Shown here: positions 26,845-36,217 of the stretch, one piece after another
Numbering within the stretch: the first letter of the stretch is position 1
Layout: each line of letters opens with the position of its first letter
Source of the DNA: Comamonas phosphati
GTDB lineage: Bacteria; Pseudomonadota; Gammaproteobacteria; Burkholderiales; Burkholderiaceae_C
Reading direction: 5' to 3'
DNA: 64,000 nucleotides
NCBI RefSeq assembly: GCF_014637085.1
Contig: NZ_BMEU01000002.1
Location: 1-64,000 of the forward strand
Translations under genes and position numbers: made by a program
Notes under the pieces: generated by a model
Databases searched by the model: none
Seen by the model: only the letters and a program-made list of their open reading frames with translations
What the model was told of the DNA's origin: nothing

Positions 26845-26935
26845 CGCGGCAGCAGCCGCGGCTCCAGCGCCATCCCGCCGATCGGCCCTTGGCGCCCCTT
26901 GGGCCAGATGCCGCCAATGCGCGTTCCAGATCCAG

Positions 26936-27751
26936 CTAACGCCAGCCGAAATAGGCGGCCAGCACCAGCGAAGCCTCGGGCGTGAAGCGGTCCTCCAGCA
27001 GCCACTGCGTGACGGTTTCCAGGTCCAGCAGCTCGAAGCCCTGCACCTCTCCATCCTGGTTGTCGGGGCGCAGGCCGGCCGGCACGGCGACCGCATACCA
27101 GTCGATGCGCTCGCGCATATAGCCGCGGCCTTCGGCTTCATCGCTGGGCCGGGAAAATTCGACATGGCCGCCATGGCGCATATCCTGCAGATCGCTGACG
27201 CGCAGGCCGGCCTCTTCCCAGGTCTCACGCTCGACGGCCTGGGCCAGCGTGTCCTCGGCCGAAACCATGCCACCCATCAAGGTGTCCCATTTCCCGGGGT
27301 GGGTGGGCTTGTCGGCGGCACGCTGCTGCACCCAGATGCGGCCATCCGCCACACTTCCCACCAGATGCACGGCCTGCGTGGCAATGCCCAGCGGCCGCAC
27401 GGCCGCGCGCTCGATGGTGGCGACCCTGCGGCCCTGCGCGTTGCGCACCGCCAGCTGCTCGTTGCGCCAGGCCCCGCAATGCCCGGCCGCGCGCATGGCA
27501 TCGGCCAGGCGGTTCAGGCAGCCGGTGGCGTCGCCCTCTCCCTGCAGCACCCAGAGCCCGTGGCGCCAGCTTATCGCCAGCCCGTTGGCATGCAGCAGGT
27601 CCGCGCCCAGGCCCTGGACGAAATCCTCTTGCACTGTCCCCACCACCTGGCCGCCGACCCCCAGGCACTGGCGCGGCCGCAGCGGAGGCTGCTGCGCCTG
27701 CTGCTGCGCGTCGTGCAGCCATCGGCTCACGGATTGCTCCCTAGGTTCCAT
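26936..27751 (-). CDS. NUDIX hydrolase with N-terminal DUF4743 domain
   Basis: This 271-aa protein combines an N-terminal DUF4743-type domain (about 1-115) and a C-terminal NUDIX domain. The NUDIX box is partly spread over GGMVSAEDTLAQAVERETWE and EEAGLRVSDL, with the REx2EE core as RETWEEAG. Such proteins resemble thiamine-pyrophosphate- or nucleotide-diphosphate-hydrolysing enzymes in plants and bacteria; the substrate is not known here. ATG at 27751 has AAAGGCGG about 10 nt upstream. The C-terminus ends shortly after LEDRFTPEASLVLAAYFGW. Confidence 0.87.
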   Translation of the reverse strand: MEPREQSVSRWLHDAQQQAQQPPLRPRQCLGVGGQVVGTVQEDFVQGLGADLLHANGLAISWRHGLWVLQGEGDATGCLNRLADAMRAAGHCGAWRNEQLAVRNAQGRRVATIERAAVRPLGIATQAVHLVGSVADGRIWVQQRAADKPTHPGKWDTLMGGMVSAEDTLAQAVERETWEEAGLRVSDLQDMRHGGHVEFSRPSDEAEGRGYMRERIDWYAVAVPAGLRPDNQDGEVQGFELLDLETVTQWLLEDRFTPEASLVLAAYFGWR

Positions 27752-27926
27752 ACCGCCCAACCGCCTTTCGCCATCGAAACATTGAACACGATTGTGGCGG
27801 AGCATCGGGGCTCCGCCCTGCAAACACATGTAAGAAACCGGCCCTCGGCCCCGTCACGGACGATTTTGTGCGGCATCGCACCAGCGGCCCTCCGTCACCA
27901 TGCTCACGCAGTACAGTGTCGTCCCT

Positions 27927-28835
27927 ATGAATTCCTCCTTGAAGCCATCCACGGCCGCCATGCTCACCATGGCGCCCTTGCTGTGGGCAGGCAATGCCAT
28001 CGTGGGGCGTCTGGCCCAGGATCTGGTTTCGCCGTTCGCGCTGAATTTCCTGCGCTGGTGCATCGCCTTCGTACTACTGCTGCCCCTGGCCTGGAAGATT
28101 TTGCGCCCCGGCAGCCCGATCTGGCCGCTGTGGCGCCACTACCTGCTGCTGGGCCTGCTCGGCATAGGCTGCTACAACGCCCTGCTGTATCTGGCGCTCA
28201 AGACCTCGACACCGCTCAACGTGACGCTGGTGGGCTCCAGCATGCCGGTATGGATGCTGCTGGTGGGCCGCCTGTGCTGGGGCACGGTCATCAGCCGCCG
28301 CCAGCTGGGCGGCGCCCTGCTGTCCGTGCTGGGCGTGGCCGTGGTCATGTCCCACGGCGATGCCCAGGCCTTGCTGGAGCTGCACTTCGTCGCCGGCGAC
28401 TGGTTCATGGTGCTGGCCACGATTGCCTGGGCTTTCTACACCTGGCTGATCGTGAAGACGCCCGACCCCCAGGCCGTGAAAGCGCACTGGGCCAGCTTCC
28501 TCCTGGCCCAGCTGGTGTTCGGGCTCGTGTGGGCCGGCCTGTTCACGGCCGGCGAAGCGCTGCTGGGGCAATTGCGCTTCGTGCCGGGCTGGCGCCTGCT
28601 GGCCATCCTGCTGTTCATCGCCATCGGCCCGGCGATCCTGGCCTACCGCTTCTGGGGCATGGGCGTGCAGCGCGCCACGCCGGCCATCGCGGGCTTTTTC
28701 GGCAATCTGATCCCCCTGTTCACGGCCGTGCTGTCCGTGCCGATGCTCGGGGAGGCGCCGCGCCTGTACCATCTGCTGGCCTTCGCCCTCATCGTGGGCG
28801 GCATCGTGCTGTCCTCGCGCCGCCCCGGCGCCTGA
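27927..28835 (+). CDS. EamA/DMT-family transporter
   Basis: This 302-aa protein has ten predicted membrane spans in two EamA repeats, the drug/metabolite transporter superfamily. The first repeat contains APLLWAGNAIVGRLAQDLVS and FALNFLRWCIAF; the second starts near residue 150 (WFMVLATIAWAFYTWLIVK) and ends with PRLYHLLAFALIVGGIVL. Substrates in this family are metabolites, amino acids or purines, and cannot be assigned. Start uncertain: ATG at 27927 (MNSSLKPSTAAM) or the in-frame ATG at 27900; neither has a good RBS. Divergent from the NUDIX gene. Confidence 0.85.
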   Translation: MNSSLKPSTAAMLTMAPLLWAGNAIVGRLAQDLVSPFALNFLRWCIAFVLLLPLAWKILRPGSPIWPLWRHYLLLGLLGIGCYNALLYLALKTSTPLNVTLVGSSMPVWMLLVGRLCWGTVISRRQLGGALLSVLGVAVVMSHGDAQALLELHFVAGDWFMVLATIAWAFYTWLIVKTPDPQAVKAHWASFLLAQLVFGLVWAGLFTAGEALLGQLRFVPGWRLLAILLFIAIGPAILAYRFWGMGVQRATPAIAGFFGNLIPLFTAVLSVPMLGEAPRLYHLLAFALIVGGIVLSSRRPGA

Positions 28836-28850
28836 CGGTCCGACCAGGGC

Positions 28851-31496
28851 TTACGCCCTGGGCCGGGCCATGCGCACGGGCACGCGCGCCAGCAGTTGCT
28901 CGAATGCCTGCAGCGGAACGGGCGGACTGAACAGATAGCCCTGGAAATACGCGCAGCCGTAGCTGGCCAGCCTGGCGCGCTGCTCCTGGGTTTCCACGCC
29001 TTCGGCAATGGCTTCGAGATTCAGGTTGCGCGCCATGCCGATGATGGTCTGGACGATCACGTCGTCCGTGCGCCTATGCCCCATGTTGCGGATGAAGGAC
29101 TGGTCGATCTTGAGCTGGTTCAGCGGCAGCCGCGTCAGGTAGGCGAGCGAGGACTGGCCGGTGCCGAAGTCGTCCATGGAAAAGCACAGCCCCAGCGCGC
29201 GCAGCTGCGTCATGGTGGCAATGGTCTGTTCCACGTTCTCGATCACCAGGGATTCGGTCAGCTCCAGCTTCAGCAGCTGCGGGGAGATGCCCGTCTCCTG
29301 CAGCACCTCCATCACGCGCGCGGCAAAGTCCTTGTGGCGGAACTGGCGGGCGCTCACGTTGACCGACACCTGCAGATGGCACAGGCGCGCGTCCTTCTGC
29401 CACAGGGCCAGCTGCTCGCAGGCCGTGCGCAGCACCCACATGCCCAGCGGCACGATGATCTCGCTTTCCTCCGCCACCGCGATGAACATGCCGGGCGGCA
29501 CCAGGCCGCGCTCCGGATGACGCCAGCGCAGCAGCGCCTCCGCGCCTATGACTTCGCCGGCCAGCGTGAACTGCGGCTGGTAGTACAGCTCGAACTGCGA
29601 CTGCGCCACCGCCACACGCAAATCCTCTTCCATGCGCACGCGCTGGTGGATCTCGATCTGCATCTGCGGATCGAAAAAGCACAGGCCGCTGCCCTTGCGC
29701 GACTTGATCTGGTACATGGCGATATCGGCCTGCTTGAGCAGCTCGGCGGCGGATTGCCGCTGCTGGCCGAACAGCGTGGCGCCTATGCTGCAGGCGCTGC
29801 GATGCGTGTGCACGCCCAGGGTGTAAGGCTGGTTCAGGCGCGCCAGGATCTTCTCGCCGATGCGCAGGGCCTGCGTCGCGGCTTCCGCCTCCGCATAGGC
29901 CAGGTCGCCCAGCATGAGCACGAACTCGTCGCCGCCCAGGCGCGCCACCGTGTCGGATGAACGCACCGCACCCCGCAGGCGCTTGGCAACCTGCTGCAGC
30001 AGCAGATCGCCCACCTCATGCCCTAGGGTGTCGTTGAGCATCTTGAACTGGTCCAGGTCCAGGAACAGCAGGGCGCCATACCAGCCCTCCCTGTAGGCCA
30101 GTTCCGTGGCCTGCGCCAGGCGGTCCAGCAGCAGGCGGCGGTTGGGCAGGCCGGTCAGCGCGTCGTAGAAGGCCAGGCTTTCGATCTCGGCAGCTGCCAG
30201 GCGGATATCGGTCACGTCGTTGTAGGTGATCACCATGCCGCCATCCGCCACGGTGCTGGCCTTCATCTGCACGAACCGGCCGGTGGGCAGCTGCTGCTCC
30301 ACCGGCGTGCCGGGGTCTGCCAGCAGTTGCTCATGCAGCTTTTTGACCGCCTGCAACTGCACCTGGCTCGGGCCCGCCTGCGTGGCAGGCGCCCCCAGCA
30401 CGTCCATCAAGGGGCGGCCGCTGGCGAGTTCGCCTCTTTGCCAGGGGAACATGCCCTCGTAGCAGTGGTTCCACTGCAGCACCTGCCGCTGCACATCCAG
30501 CAGCAGAAAGCCGTTGCCCATGCTGTCGAGCGCCTGGTCCAGGCGCTGCTGCGACTGGGAGGCCAGCAGCTGCGTGCTCCGCAGGCGCAGCAGATAACCG
30601 CGCACGGTCGCCCATAGCGCCGCAGCCAGCAGCGCGAAGACGGTGATGGCCATGCAAAGCCCCAGCACCACCATGCGCCAGGGGTTGGGTACCTTGTCCA
30701 TGGGCAGGCTGGCCGATATCCACAGTCCCCGTCTGGGCAGACTCTGCACCGCCACCAGCGCCGGCTTGCGGCTGAGGCGGGCCAGATTGCCCGCGGGCGC
30801 CTGGCTCAGCGCCGGCAAGGCCTGCGCATCCTGCAATTCCTGGGGGGGCGCGGGCAAGGCCAGCAGGACTTCGCCGTTCTGGTTCTCCAGCGTGAATTCC
30901 ACGTCGTCGAGCTCCAGGCCGCTCGTGAGCGCCGCGGCCCAGTGCGCGCGGGGCAGGCGCAGCAGCAGATAGCGGTCGGCACCGGCCTTGGCCAAAGGCC
31001 TGAGCCAATACAGCATGGGCTGGGGCTCCAGCTCCAGCGGCCCGCTCAGGGGAATACCGGAAATCAGGGGGTCGGCCAGAGACTGCTTCAGCCGCAGCCA
31101 TAGCGGCCGGGGCACCTGGCCGTTGCGCCAGTACGGGTGCGTGGCCACCAGCACCTTGCCCTGGCCGTCCAGGATCAGGGCATCGCCGAGCAGACGGCTC
31201 TGGCGCACCATGACGGCCATGATCGGCTGCATATTGCCGCCCAGGGCCTGCAGCTCGTCCACGCCATGGGCGAAGATGTCCATGGAGTCGAGCTGTTGAT
31301 TGAGCGCTGCGCGGGTGCCCTGCACGATGCGGTCCAGGCGCTGCTGCGCATCCACCTGATCGCCGGCCCGCATATTGACCAGCAGCCACCCGATGGCGAT
31401 GGCTGCCGTCAGCAGCAAAAGCGCCAGCAGCGCCCAGACCTTGTGGCGCACGCTCCTGGCATGGATGGAAGAGCGCAGATGGCCCATCATCAGCAT
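28851..31496 (-). CDS. Membrane-bound GGDEF-EAL cyclic-di-GMP signalling protein
   Basis: This 881-aa protein has an N-terminal span (about 18-40), a periplasmic sensor region (about 41-270) and a second span (about 272-295, VVLGLCMAITVFALLAAALW). A PAS-like domain (NGFLLLDVQRQVLQWNHCYE) precedes the GGDEF domain with intact LGGDEFVLML at about residue 520, then an EAL domain with AEALLRWRHP and DDFGTGQSSLAYL. Both active-site motifs are complete, so either cyclase, phosphodiesterase or both are possible. The ATG at 31496 has GAAGGGC upstream. The periplasmic ligand is unknown. Confidence 0.92.
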   Translation of the reverse strand: MLMMGHLRSSIHARSVRHKVWALLALLLLTAAIAIGWLLVNMRAGDQVDAQQRLDRIVQGTRAALNQQLDSMDIFAHGVDELQALGGNMQPIMAVMVRQSRLLGDALILDGQGKVLVATHPYWRNGQVPRPLWLRLKQSLADPLISGIPLSGPLELEPQPMLYWLRPLAKAGADRYLLLRLPRAHWAAALTSGLELDDVEFTLENQNGEVLLALPAPPQELQDAQALPALSQAPAGNLARLSRKPALVAVQSLPRRGLWISASLPMDKVPNPWRMVVLGLCMAITVFALLAAALWATVRGYLLRLRSTQLLASQSQQRLDQALDSMGNGFLLLDVQRQVLQWNHCYEGMFPWQRGELASGRPLMDVLGAPATQAGPSQVQLQAVKKLHEQLLADPGTPVEQQLPTGRFVQMKASTVADGGMVITYNDVTDIRLAAAEIESLAFYDALTGLPNRRLLLDRLAQATELAYREGWYGALLFLDLDQFKMLNDTLGHEVGDLLLQQVAKRLRGAVRSSDTVARLGGDEFVLMLGDLAYAEAEAATQALRIGEKILARLNQPYTLGVHTHRSACSIGATLFGQQRQSAAELLKQADIAMYQIKSRKGSGLCFFDPQMQIEIHQRVRMEEDLRVAVAQSQFELYYQPQFTLAGEVIGAEALLRWRHPERGLVPPGMFIAVAEESEIIVPLGMWVLRTACEQLALWQKDARLCHLQVSVNVSARQFRHKDFAARVMEVLQETGISPQLLKLELTESLVIENVEQTIATMTQLRALGLCFSMDDFGTGQSSLAYLTRLPLNQLKIDQSFIRNMGHRRTDDVIVQTIIGMARNLNLEAIAEGVETQEQRARLASYGCAYFQGYLFSPPVPLQAFEQLLARVPVRMARPRA

Positions 31497-31638
31497 GCGG
31501 CGCCCTTCGCCACCTGGCGCAGCCACGCGGCGCCGTTGCGCGAAACCGCCTCCGTCCCCGTGCGGGCCGGCCGTTGCGGCCCAGCCCTGCGATCAGGAAA
31601 GGGAAAACGGTTTGGGGGCATCGGTTGCGTCGGTCGGG

Positions 31639-32436
31639 TCAATAGGTTCCAGGATAGAGGCCGCCATCGGGCAGGATGTTCTGCCCCGTCAGATAGCCGG
31701 CATGCCGGCTGCACAGGAACGCGCAGATCGCGCCGAACTCGTCCGCCGTGCCGAAGCGCTTGGCGGGCACCTGGGCCAGTTGCACCTCGCGCACTTCCTG
31801 CAGCGGCTTGCCGCTTTTGTTGGCGGCCGCCTCGAAGGTGCCGCTCAGCCGGTCCGTTTCGAACTTGCCCGGCAGCAGATTGTTGATGGTCACGCCCTTG
31901 GCGGCAATGGGACTGCGCGCCAGCCCGGCGACAAAGCCCGTCAGGCCGCTGCGCGCGCCGTTGGACAGACCCAGGATATCGATGGGGGCCTTCACCGCGC
32001 TGGAGGTGATGTTGACGATGCGGCCAAAGCCGCGCGCGGCCATGCCGTCCACCGTGGCCTTGATCAGCTCGATGGGCGTGAGCATATTGGCCTCCACGGC
32101 CTTGAACCAGGCCTCGCGGCCCCAGTCGCGGAAATCGCCGGTCGGCGGTCCGCCGGCATTGGTGACGAGGATGTCGAAGTCCGTGCCCGGGCCCTGCGCC
32201 ACGGCAAACACGGCGTCACGTCCGGCCGGCGTGGTGATGTCGGCGGCCACGCCCAACACCTTGACCTGGGGCGCCTGCGTCTGGAGCCGGGCCACCGCGG
32301 CCTGCAGCGCATCGGCATTGCGGGCGTTGACGACCACGTTCACGCCCTCCTGCACCAGCGCTCGGGCGCAGCCAAAACCCAGCCCCTTGCTGGCGCCGCA
32401 CACCAGAGCCCACTTGCCCGCAATTCCCAGATCCAT
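31639..32436 (-). CDS. SDR-family oxidoreductase, atypical (no YxxxK motif)
   Basis: This 265-aa Rossmann-fold protein of the short-chain dehydrogenase superfamily has the cofactor loop GASKGLGFG (residues 14-22), NAG at about 86-88, and the NITSS strand. Where classical SDRs have YxxxK, this protein reads ILGLSNGARSGLTGF, so the catalytic tyrosine and lysine are replaced. Homologues with LSNxAR are widespread but their reaction is not established to my knowledge. ATG at 32436 has AAGGAG upstream; a GTG at 32442 overlaps that RBS. Monocistronic. Confidence 0.85.
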   Translation of the reverse strand: MDLGIAGKWALVCGASKGLGFGCARALVQEGVNVVVNARNADALQAAVARLQTQAPQVKVLGVAADITTPAGRDAVFAVAQGPGTDFDILVTNAGGPPTGDFRDWGREAWFKAVEANMLTPIELIKATVDGMAARGFGRIVNITSSAVKAPIDILGLSNGARSGLTGFVAGLARSPIAAKGVTINNLLPGKFETDRLSGTFEAAANKSGKPLQEVREVQLAQVPAKRFGTADEFGAICAFLCSRHAGYLTGQNILPDGGLYPGTY

Positions 32437-32524
32437 TGCCACTCCTTGTTGTTCGTTGAGACTTCAGCGCCCTATCTTGCCTCATGCAGCGGGAAGATGG
32501 GTGCGTATTGTTTCCAGGTCATTC

Positions 32525-33829
32525 TCAGTGCCGGCCGCGGAACAGCTTGTGGTGCAGGCGGCGCAGCGACCACCATACCGAAAGCGCCACGACGGGAATG
32601 GCGACTGCCGCCGTGGACTCCGGCGACCAGGGCCAGCCCAGCTTCTGCCCGCCCTTGGCCAGATAGCTGATCAGGCCCGTGATGTAGTAGGTGATGGCGG
32701 CCACCGACAGGCCTTCCACCGTGGACTGCAGCTTGAGCTGCATGCCCTGGCGATGGTTCATGGTGCCCAGCAGCTGCTGGCTGCTTTGCTGCTGCTCGAT
32801 TTCCACGCGGGTGCGCAGCAGGCTGCTGACGCGCGAGACGCGTTCGGACAGCGCGTTCTGGCGGCGCGTGGCCCATTCGCAGGTGCTGCGCGCCGGCGTC
32901 AGGCGCCGGTCCATGAACTCGCGTATGGTCTGCATGCCGTCCAGCCGTGTTTCCTGGATCTCGTGGATGCGCTTGTCCACCAGCTCGAAATAAGCCGAAC
33001 TGGCCGAGAAGCGCGAATGCGTGGCCGCGTATTCGCTCTCCACCTGGCCCGCCAGGCGCGTCAGGCGATCCAGCAGCGCAGGCTCGTTGTCGCGGTCGGC
33101 CGAGCGGATGGAATGCGCCAGCTCGGCTAGTTCACGCTCGGCCGTCGCCAGCACGGACGCAGCCTTGCGCGCGGCCGGCAGGCCCAGCAGGGCCGCCATG
33201 CGGTAGGTTTCGATTTCCAGCAGGCGCTGCACCAGGCGACCCAGGCGACGCGGCGACAGGGCCTCGCCGGCCAGCAGCAGCATGCGCGAGAAGCCGTCGG
33301 CATGGATGGCGAAATCGGTATAGATCTTGCCCGCATCGCCCGCCACGCGGGACCCTGCCAGCGTCTCGTCCTGCAGCAGCTGGCACACCAGTTGCGGGGC
33401 CTGCACCCTGTCTTCGTTGAGCACCCACAGATGCAGGCTGCTCAGGCACTGGCCGGGCAAGGCGGCCAGCCACCCATGGGGCACGGCCGCTATGGCGGTG
33501 TCGGGCTCGCGCAGGTCGGCGAGCGTCGCCTGGGCCATGGGCGTGGAAAACGTCCAGGCCACGAATTCGGTGTGCTGCTCCCAGCGCAGGCGAAAGGCTC
33601 CCAGATCGATCAGCACATGGGTGGTGGCCGCATCCGGCAGGGGCTGGTGGTGGTTGCGCAGCAGGGCGATCACATGCTCGCGGCTGGCATCGCGCTGGGC
33701 CGCATCCGTCAGCATCACGATATGGGTGATGGCCAGGGGCGCCTGCATGATTTCCGCTGGGCGGGCATGAATCTCGTTGTGCAGCAGCACCCGCTGCGGG
33801 TGCTGGGCTGGAAGCAGTGGCAAGGGCAT
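32525..33829 (-). CDS. DUF3422 family membrane protein
   Basis: This 434-aa protein is of the DUF3422 family. The family start PQRVLLHNEIHARPAEIM is clear, and the C-terminus has two hydrophobic spans (about 375-395, VAAITYYITGLISYLAK, and about 403-420) after a helical region (LDGMQTIREFMDRRL). The large N-terminal domain is soluble. Such proteins are common in Burkholderiales and alphaproteobacteria; the function is unknown. A strong terminator for tctA lies just upstream (33879-33904), so it is transcribed separately. Confidence 0.87.
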   Translation of the reverse strand: MPLPLLPAQHPQRVLLHNEIHARPAEIMQAPLAITHIVMLTDAAQRDASREHVIALLRNHHQPLPDAATTHVLIDLGAFRLRWEQHTEFVAWTFSTPMAQATLADLREPDTAIAAVPHGWLAALPGQCLSSLHLWVLNEDRVQAPQLVCQLLQDETLAGSRVAGDAGKIYTDFAIHADGFSRMLLLAGEALSPRRLGRLVQRLLEIETYRMAALLGLPAARKAASVLATAERELAELAHSIRSADRDNEPALLDRLTRLAGQVESEYAATHSRFSASSAYFELVDKRIHEIQETRLDGMQTIREFMDRRLTPARSTCEWATRRQNALSERVSRVSSLLRTRVEIEQQQSSQQLLGTMNHRQGMQLKLQSTVEGLSVAAITYYITGLISYLAKGGQKLGWPWSPESTAAVAIPVVALSVWWSLRRLHHKLFRGRH

Positions 33830-33878
33830 GAAATCCTCGAAAAACTGCCGCTATTGTGCCGCCGCGCCAGGCCGCCAT

Positions 33879-33904
33879 AAAAAAGCGGCCCACGCGGGCC
33901 GCTT
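33879..33904 (-). terminator. Rho-independent terminator of tctBA
   Basis: On the minus strand AAGCGGCCC-GCGT-GGGCCGCTTTTTT is a perfect 9-bp stem followed by six T residues, 25 bp past the tctA stop. Confidence 0.92.
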
Positions 33905-33928
33905 CCAGAAAACGTGACAGGCTGAAGA

Positions 33929-35440
33929 TCAGTCTTCCACAAAAGCTTCTTCGCGCTTGTTCTTCACGGAGGGCATCAGCACCACCACCAGCAGAATCAC
34001 GGCGGCAACCAGCAGGCCGGCCGAGATGGGACGGGTCACGAACACGCTCCAGTCGCCGCGCGACAGCAACAGCGCACGACGCAGGTTTTCCTCCATCATC
34101 GGGCCCAGGATGAAGCCCAGCAGCAGCGGTGCGGGCTCGGCCCCCAGCTTGTGGAACACGTAGCCGATGAAGCCGAAGGCACCCACCATCCACACGTCCC
34201 AGGCGTTGTTGTTGGTGCCGTACACGCCGATGGCGCAGAACAGCACGATGGATGGGAACAGCCAGCGATAAGGCACGGTCAGCAGCTTGATCCAGACGCC
34301 GATCAGCGGCAGGTTCAGGATGATCAGCATCAGGTTGCCGATCCACATCGAGGCGATCAGGCCCCAGAACAGCTCGGGGTTGCTGGTCATCACCTGGGGG
34401 CCAGGCTGGATGTTGTGGATGGTCATGGCACCCACCATCAGCGCCATCACGGCGTTGGGAGGGATGCCCAGGGTCAGCAGAGGAATGAACGAAGTCTGCG
34501 AACCGGCGTTGTTGGCCGACTCGGGAGCGCACACGCCACGGATGTTGCCCTGGCCGAAGGGAACTTCGCCCGGCTTGAGCTTGGTCTTCTTCTCGATGGT
34601 GTAGGCAGCAAAGGCCGACAGCATGGCACCGCCGCCGGGCAGGATACCCAGGGCCGAGCCCAGGGCCGTGCCGCGCAGCATGGCAGGCAGCATGCGCTTG
34701 AAGTCTTCCTTGGTGGGCATCAGGCCGGTCACCTTGGCAGCGAACACTTCGCGCTCGTCTTCGGGCCTGGACAGGTTGGCGATGATTTCGCCGTAGCCGA
34801 ACACACCCATGGCGATCACGACGAAGTCGATGCCGTCGGTCAGCTCAGGGATATCGAAGCTGTAGCGGGCCACGCCGGAGTTCACGTCCGTGCCCACCAT
34901 GCCCAGCAGCAGGCCCAGCACGATCATGGCGATGGCCTTGAGCAGCGAGCCCGAGGCCAGCACCACGGCGCCGATCAGGCCCAGGGTCATCAGCGAGAAG
35001 TATTCGGCAGGGCCGAACTTGAAGGCCACTTCGGTCAGCGGAGGAGCGAAGGCGGCCAGAATCACCGTGCCCACGCAGCCAGCGAAGAACGAACCGATAC
35101 CGGCCGATGCCAGCGCAGGACCCGCGCGGCCTTTGCGCGCCATCTGGTAGCCGTCGATCACGGTCACCACCGAGGACGATTCTCCAGGCAGGTTCACCAG
35201 GATGGCGGTGGTCGAGCCACCGTACTGGGCACCGTAGTAGATGCCGGCCAGCATGATCAGCGCCGCCACGGGAGGCAGTGCGTAGGTGGCGGGCAGCAGC
35301 ATGGCGATGGTAGCCACCGGGCCGATGCCGGGCAACACGCCGATCAGCGTGCCCAGCAGGCAGCCGACAAAGCAGTAAATCAGGTTCTGGAACGTGAAGG
35401 CCACGCCAAAACCCATAGACAAGTGTTCAAACAGTTCCAT
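33929..35440 (-). CDS. tctA: Tripartite tricarboxylate transporter permease TctA
   Basis: TctA is the large membrane subunit of a three-part secondary transporter that imports citrate-like or other carboxylates delivered by a periplasmic Bug protein (TctC). The 503-aa length is typical, with about eleven to twelve spans. Family motifs are GCLLGTLIGVLPGIGPVAT near residue 30 and ILVNLPGESSSVVTVIDGYQ near 85, and GNIRGVCAPESANNAG near 310. GTAGGAG lies upstream of the ATG. tctB ends 15 bp before it. No tctC is adjacent. Confidence 0.95.
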   Translation of the reverse strand: MELFEHLSMGFGVAFTFQNLIYCFVGCLLGTLIGVLPGIGPVATIAMLLPATYALPPVAALIMLAGIYYGAQYGGSTTAILVNLPGESSSVVTVIDGYQMARKGRAGPALASAGIGSFFAGCVGTVILAAFAPPLTEVAFKFGPAEYFSLMTLGLIGAVVLASGSLLKAIAMIVLGLLLGMVGTDVNSGVARYSFDIPELTDGIDFVVIAMGVFGYGEIIANLSRPEDEREVFAAKVTGLMPTKEDFKRMLPAMLRGTALGSALGILPGGGAMLSAFAAYTIEKKTKLKPGEVPFGQGNIRGVCAPESANNAGSQTSFIPLLTLGIPPNAVMALMVGAMTIHNIQPGPQVMTSNPELFWGLIASMWIGNLMLIILNLPLIGVWIKLLTVPYRWLFPSIVLFCAIGVYGTNNNAWDVWMVGAFGFIGYVFHKLGAEPAPLLLGFILGPMMEENLRRALLLSRGDWSVFVTRPISAGLLVAAVILLVVVLMPSVKNKREEAFVED

Positions 35441-35455
35441 GGACGATGCTCCTAC

Positions 35456-35944
35456 TTAACCCGCGATGAAGCTAGGCCACACGGGGAACTGCAGATTCAG
35501 CGCCCACACGAAGGCGACATAGCTGCCCACCGCGAGGATGGTGGACAGAATCGCCGTTTCCTTGAAATTGAACTTATCGCCAGCCAGGCTGGCGATGAAG
35601 ACCAATGCATAGATGGCGATCATCAGGCCGAACTGGGGAATGCCCAGGCCCGGAACGCCCACCAGCAGAATGCCGAAGGCAAAGTTGGCAGCAAGAATGA
35701 AGAACACCTGTCGCCAGGCCCACTTGCCGATCTTGTCACCGCCCTCCGGACCCTTGGTCAGGCCGGAGAGGCAGATCGCAGTGCCCAGGATGGACATCAG
35801 CACGCCCAGGATCAGGGGGAAGTAGCCGGGGCCCATGCGCGCACCGCTGCCAATGGTGTAGTTGGTTGCGCCCACCGCGAAAGCGAGGCCCACGGCCAAG
35901 AACATCAGACCGGAAAAAAAGTCTTTCTGGCTTTTGATTTTCAC
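35456..35944 (-). CDS. tctB: Tripartite tricarboxylate transporter small subunit TctB
   Basis: This 162-aa protein with four membrane spans is the small subunit that pairs with TctA. Family features are DFFSGLMFLAVGLAFAVGA and the SGARMGPGYFPLILGVLM block. GTG at 35944 is chosen since GGAG lies 8-11 nt upstream; another in-frame GTG at 35968 has no RBS. It is the first gene of a two-gene operon. Tct operons usually start with tctC, which is missing here. Confidence 0.93.
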   Translation of the reverse strand: MKIKSQKDFFSGLMFLAVGLAFAVGATNYTIGSGARMGPGYFPLILGVLMSILGTAICLSGLTKGPEGGDKIGKWAWRQVFFILAANFAFGILLVGVPGLGIPQFGLMIAIYALVFIASLAGDKFNFKETAILSTILAVGSYVAFVWALNLQFPVWPSFIAG

Positions 35945-36114
35945 AAAACGTCTCCATACGGAAATCACGACTGGGCGATTTTCGTTTCATTACAAAGCCG
36001 ATTTGATGTGGATTCCACCTACCAAGGGCATACCCTAGGAACGCTGTCATCCAGTATTGGCGCGGGCTCCAGGCCGGGCTGAACACCGCATGACCCACGA
36101 AGCTGGCGCGCCCC

Positions 36115-36196
36115 GAGAGTGAGACAGCCGGCAAGGCCCGCCCCGCAGCAAAGGCTGTCGTCCCCCATTGGGGGAAGACGCGAAGCGGCTCAGAAC
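36115..36196. repeat. Dispersed GC-rich intergenic repeat, copy C
   Basis: GCAAGGCCCGCCCCGCAGC, then GTCGTCCCCCATTGGGGGAAG and GCGAAGCGGCTCAG match copies A, B and D. In this copy the shared 3' end (CTCAGGGG) is split by a copy of the short dispersed motif (36189-36212). Confidence 0.7.
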
Positions 36197-36212
36197 GTGT
36201 TTACGATCTCAG
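36189..36212 (-). repeat. Short dispersed motif, copy 3
   Basis: Minus-strand GAGATCGTAAACACGTTCTG, flanked by TGAG on both sides, interrupts the larger repeat between CCCC and CCGC. It lies a few bases past the stop codon of the GspE/PilB-like gene. Confidence 0.6.
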
Positions 36213-36217
36213 GGGAA

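Noticed and set aside
34151-36082. A 643-codon frame antisense to tctBA
   Set aside because: His- and Gln-rich shadow of conserved transporter genes.
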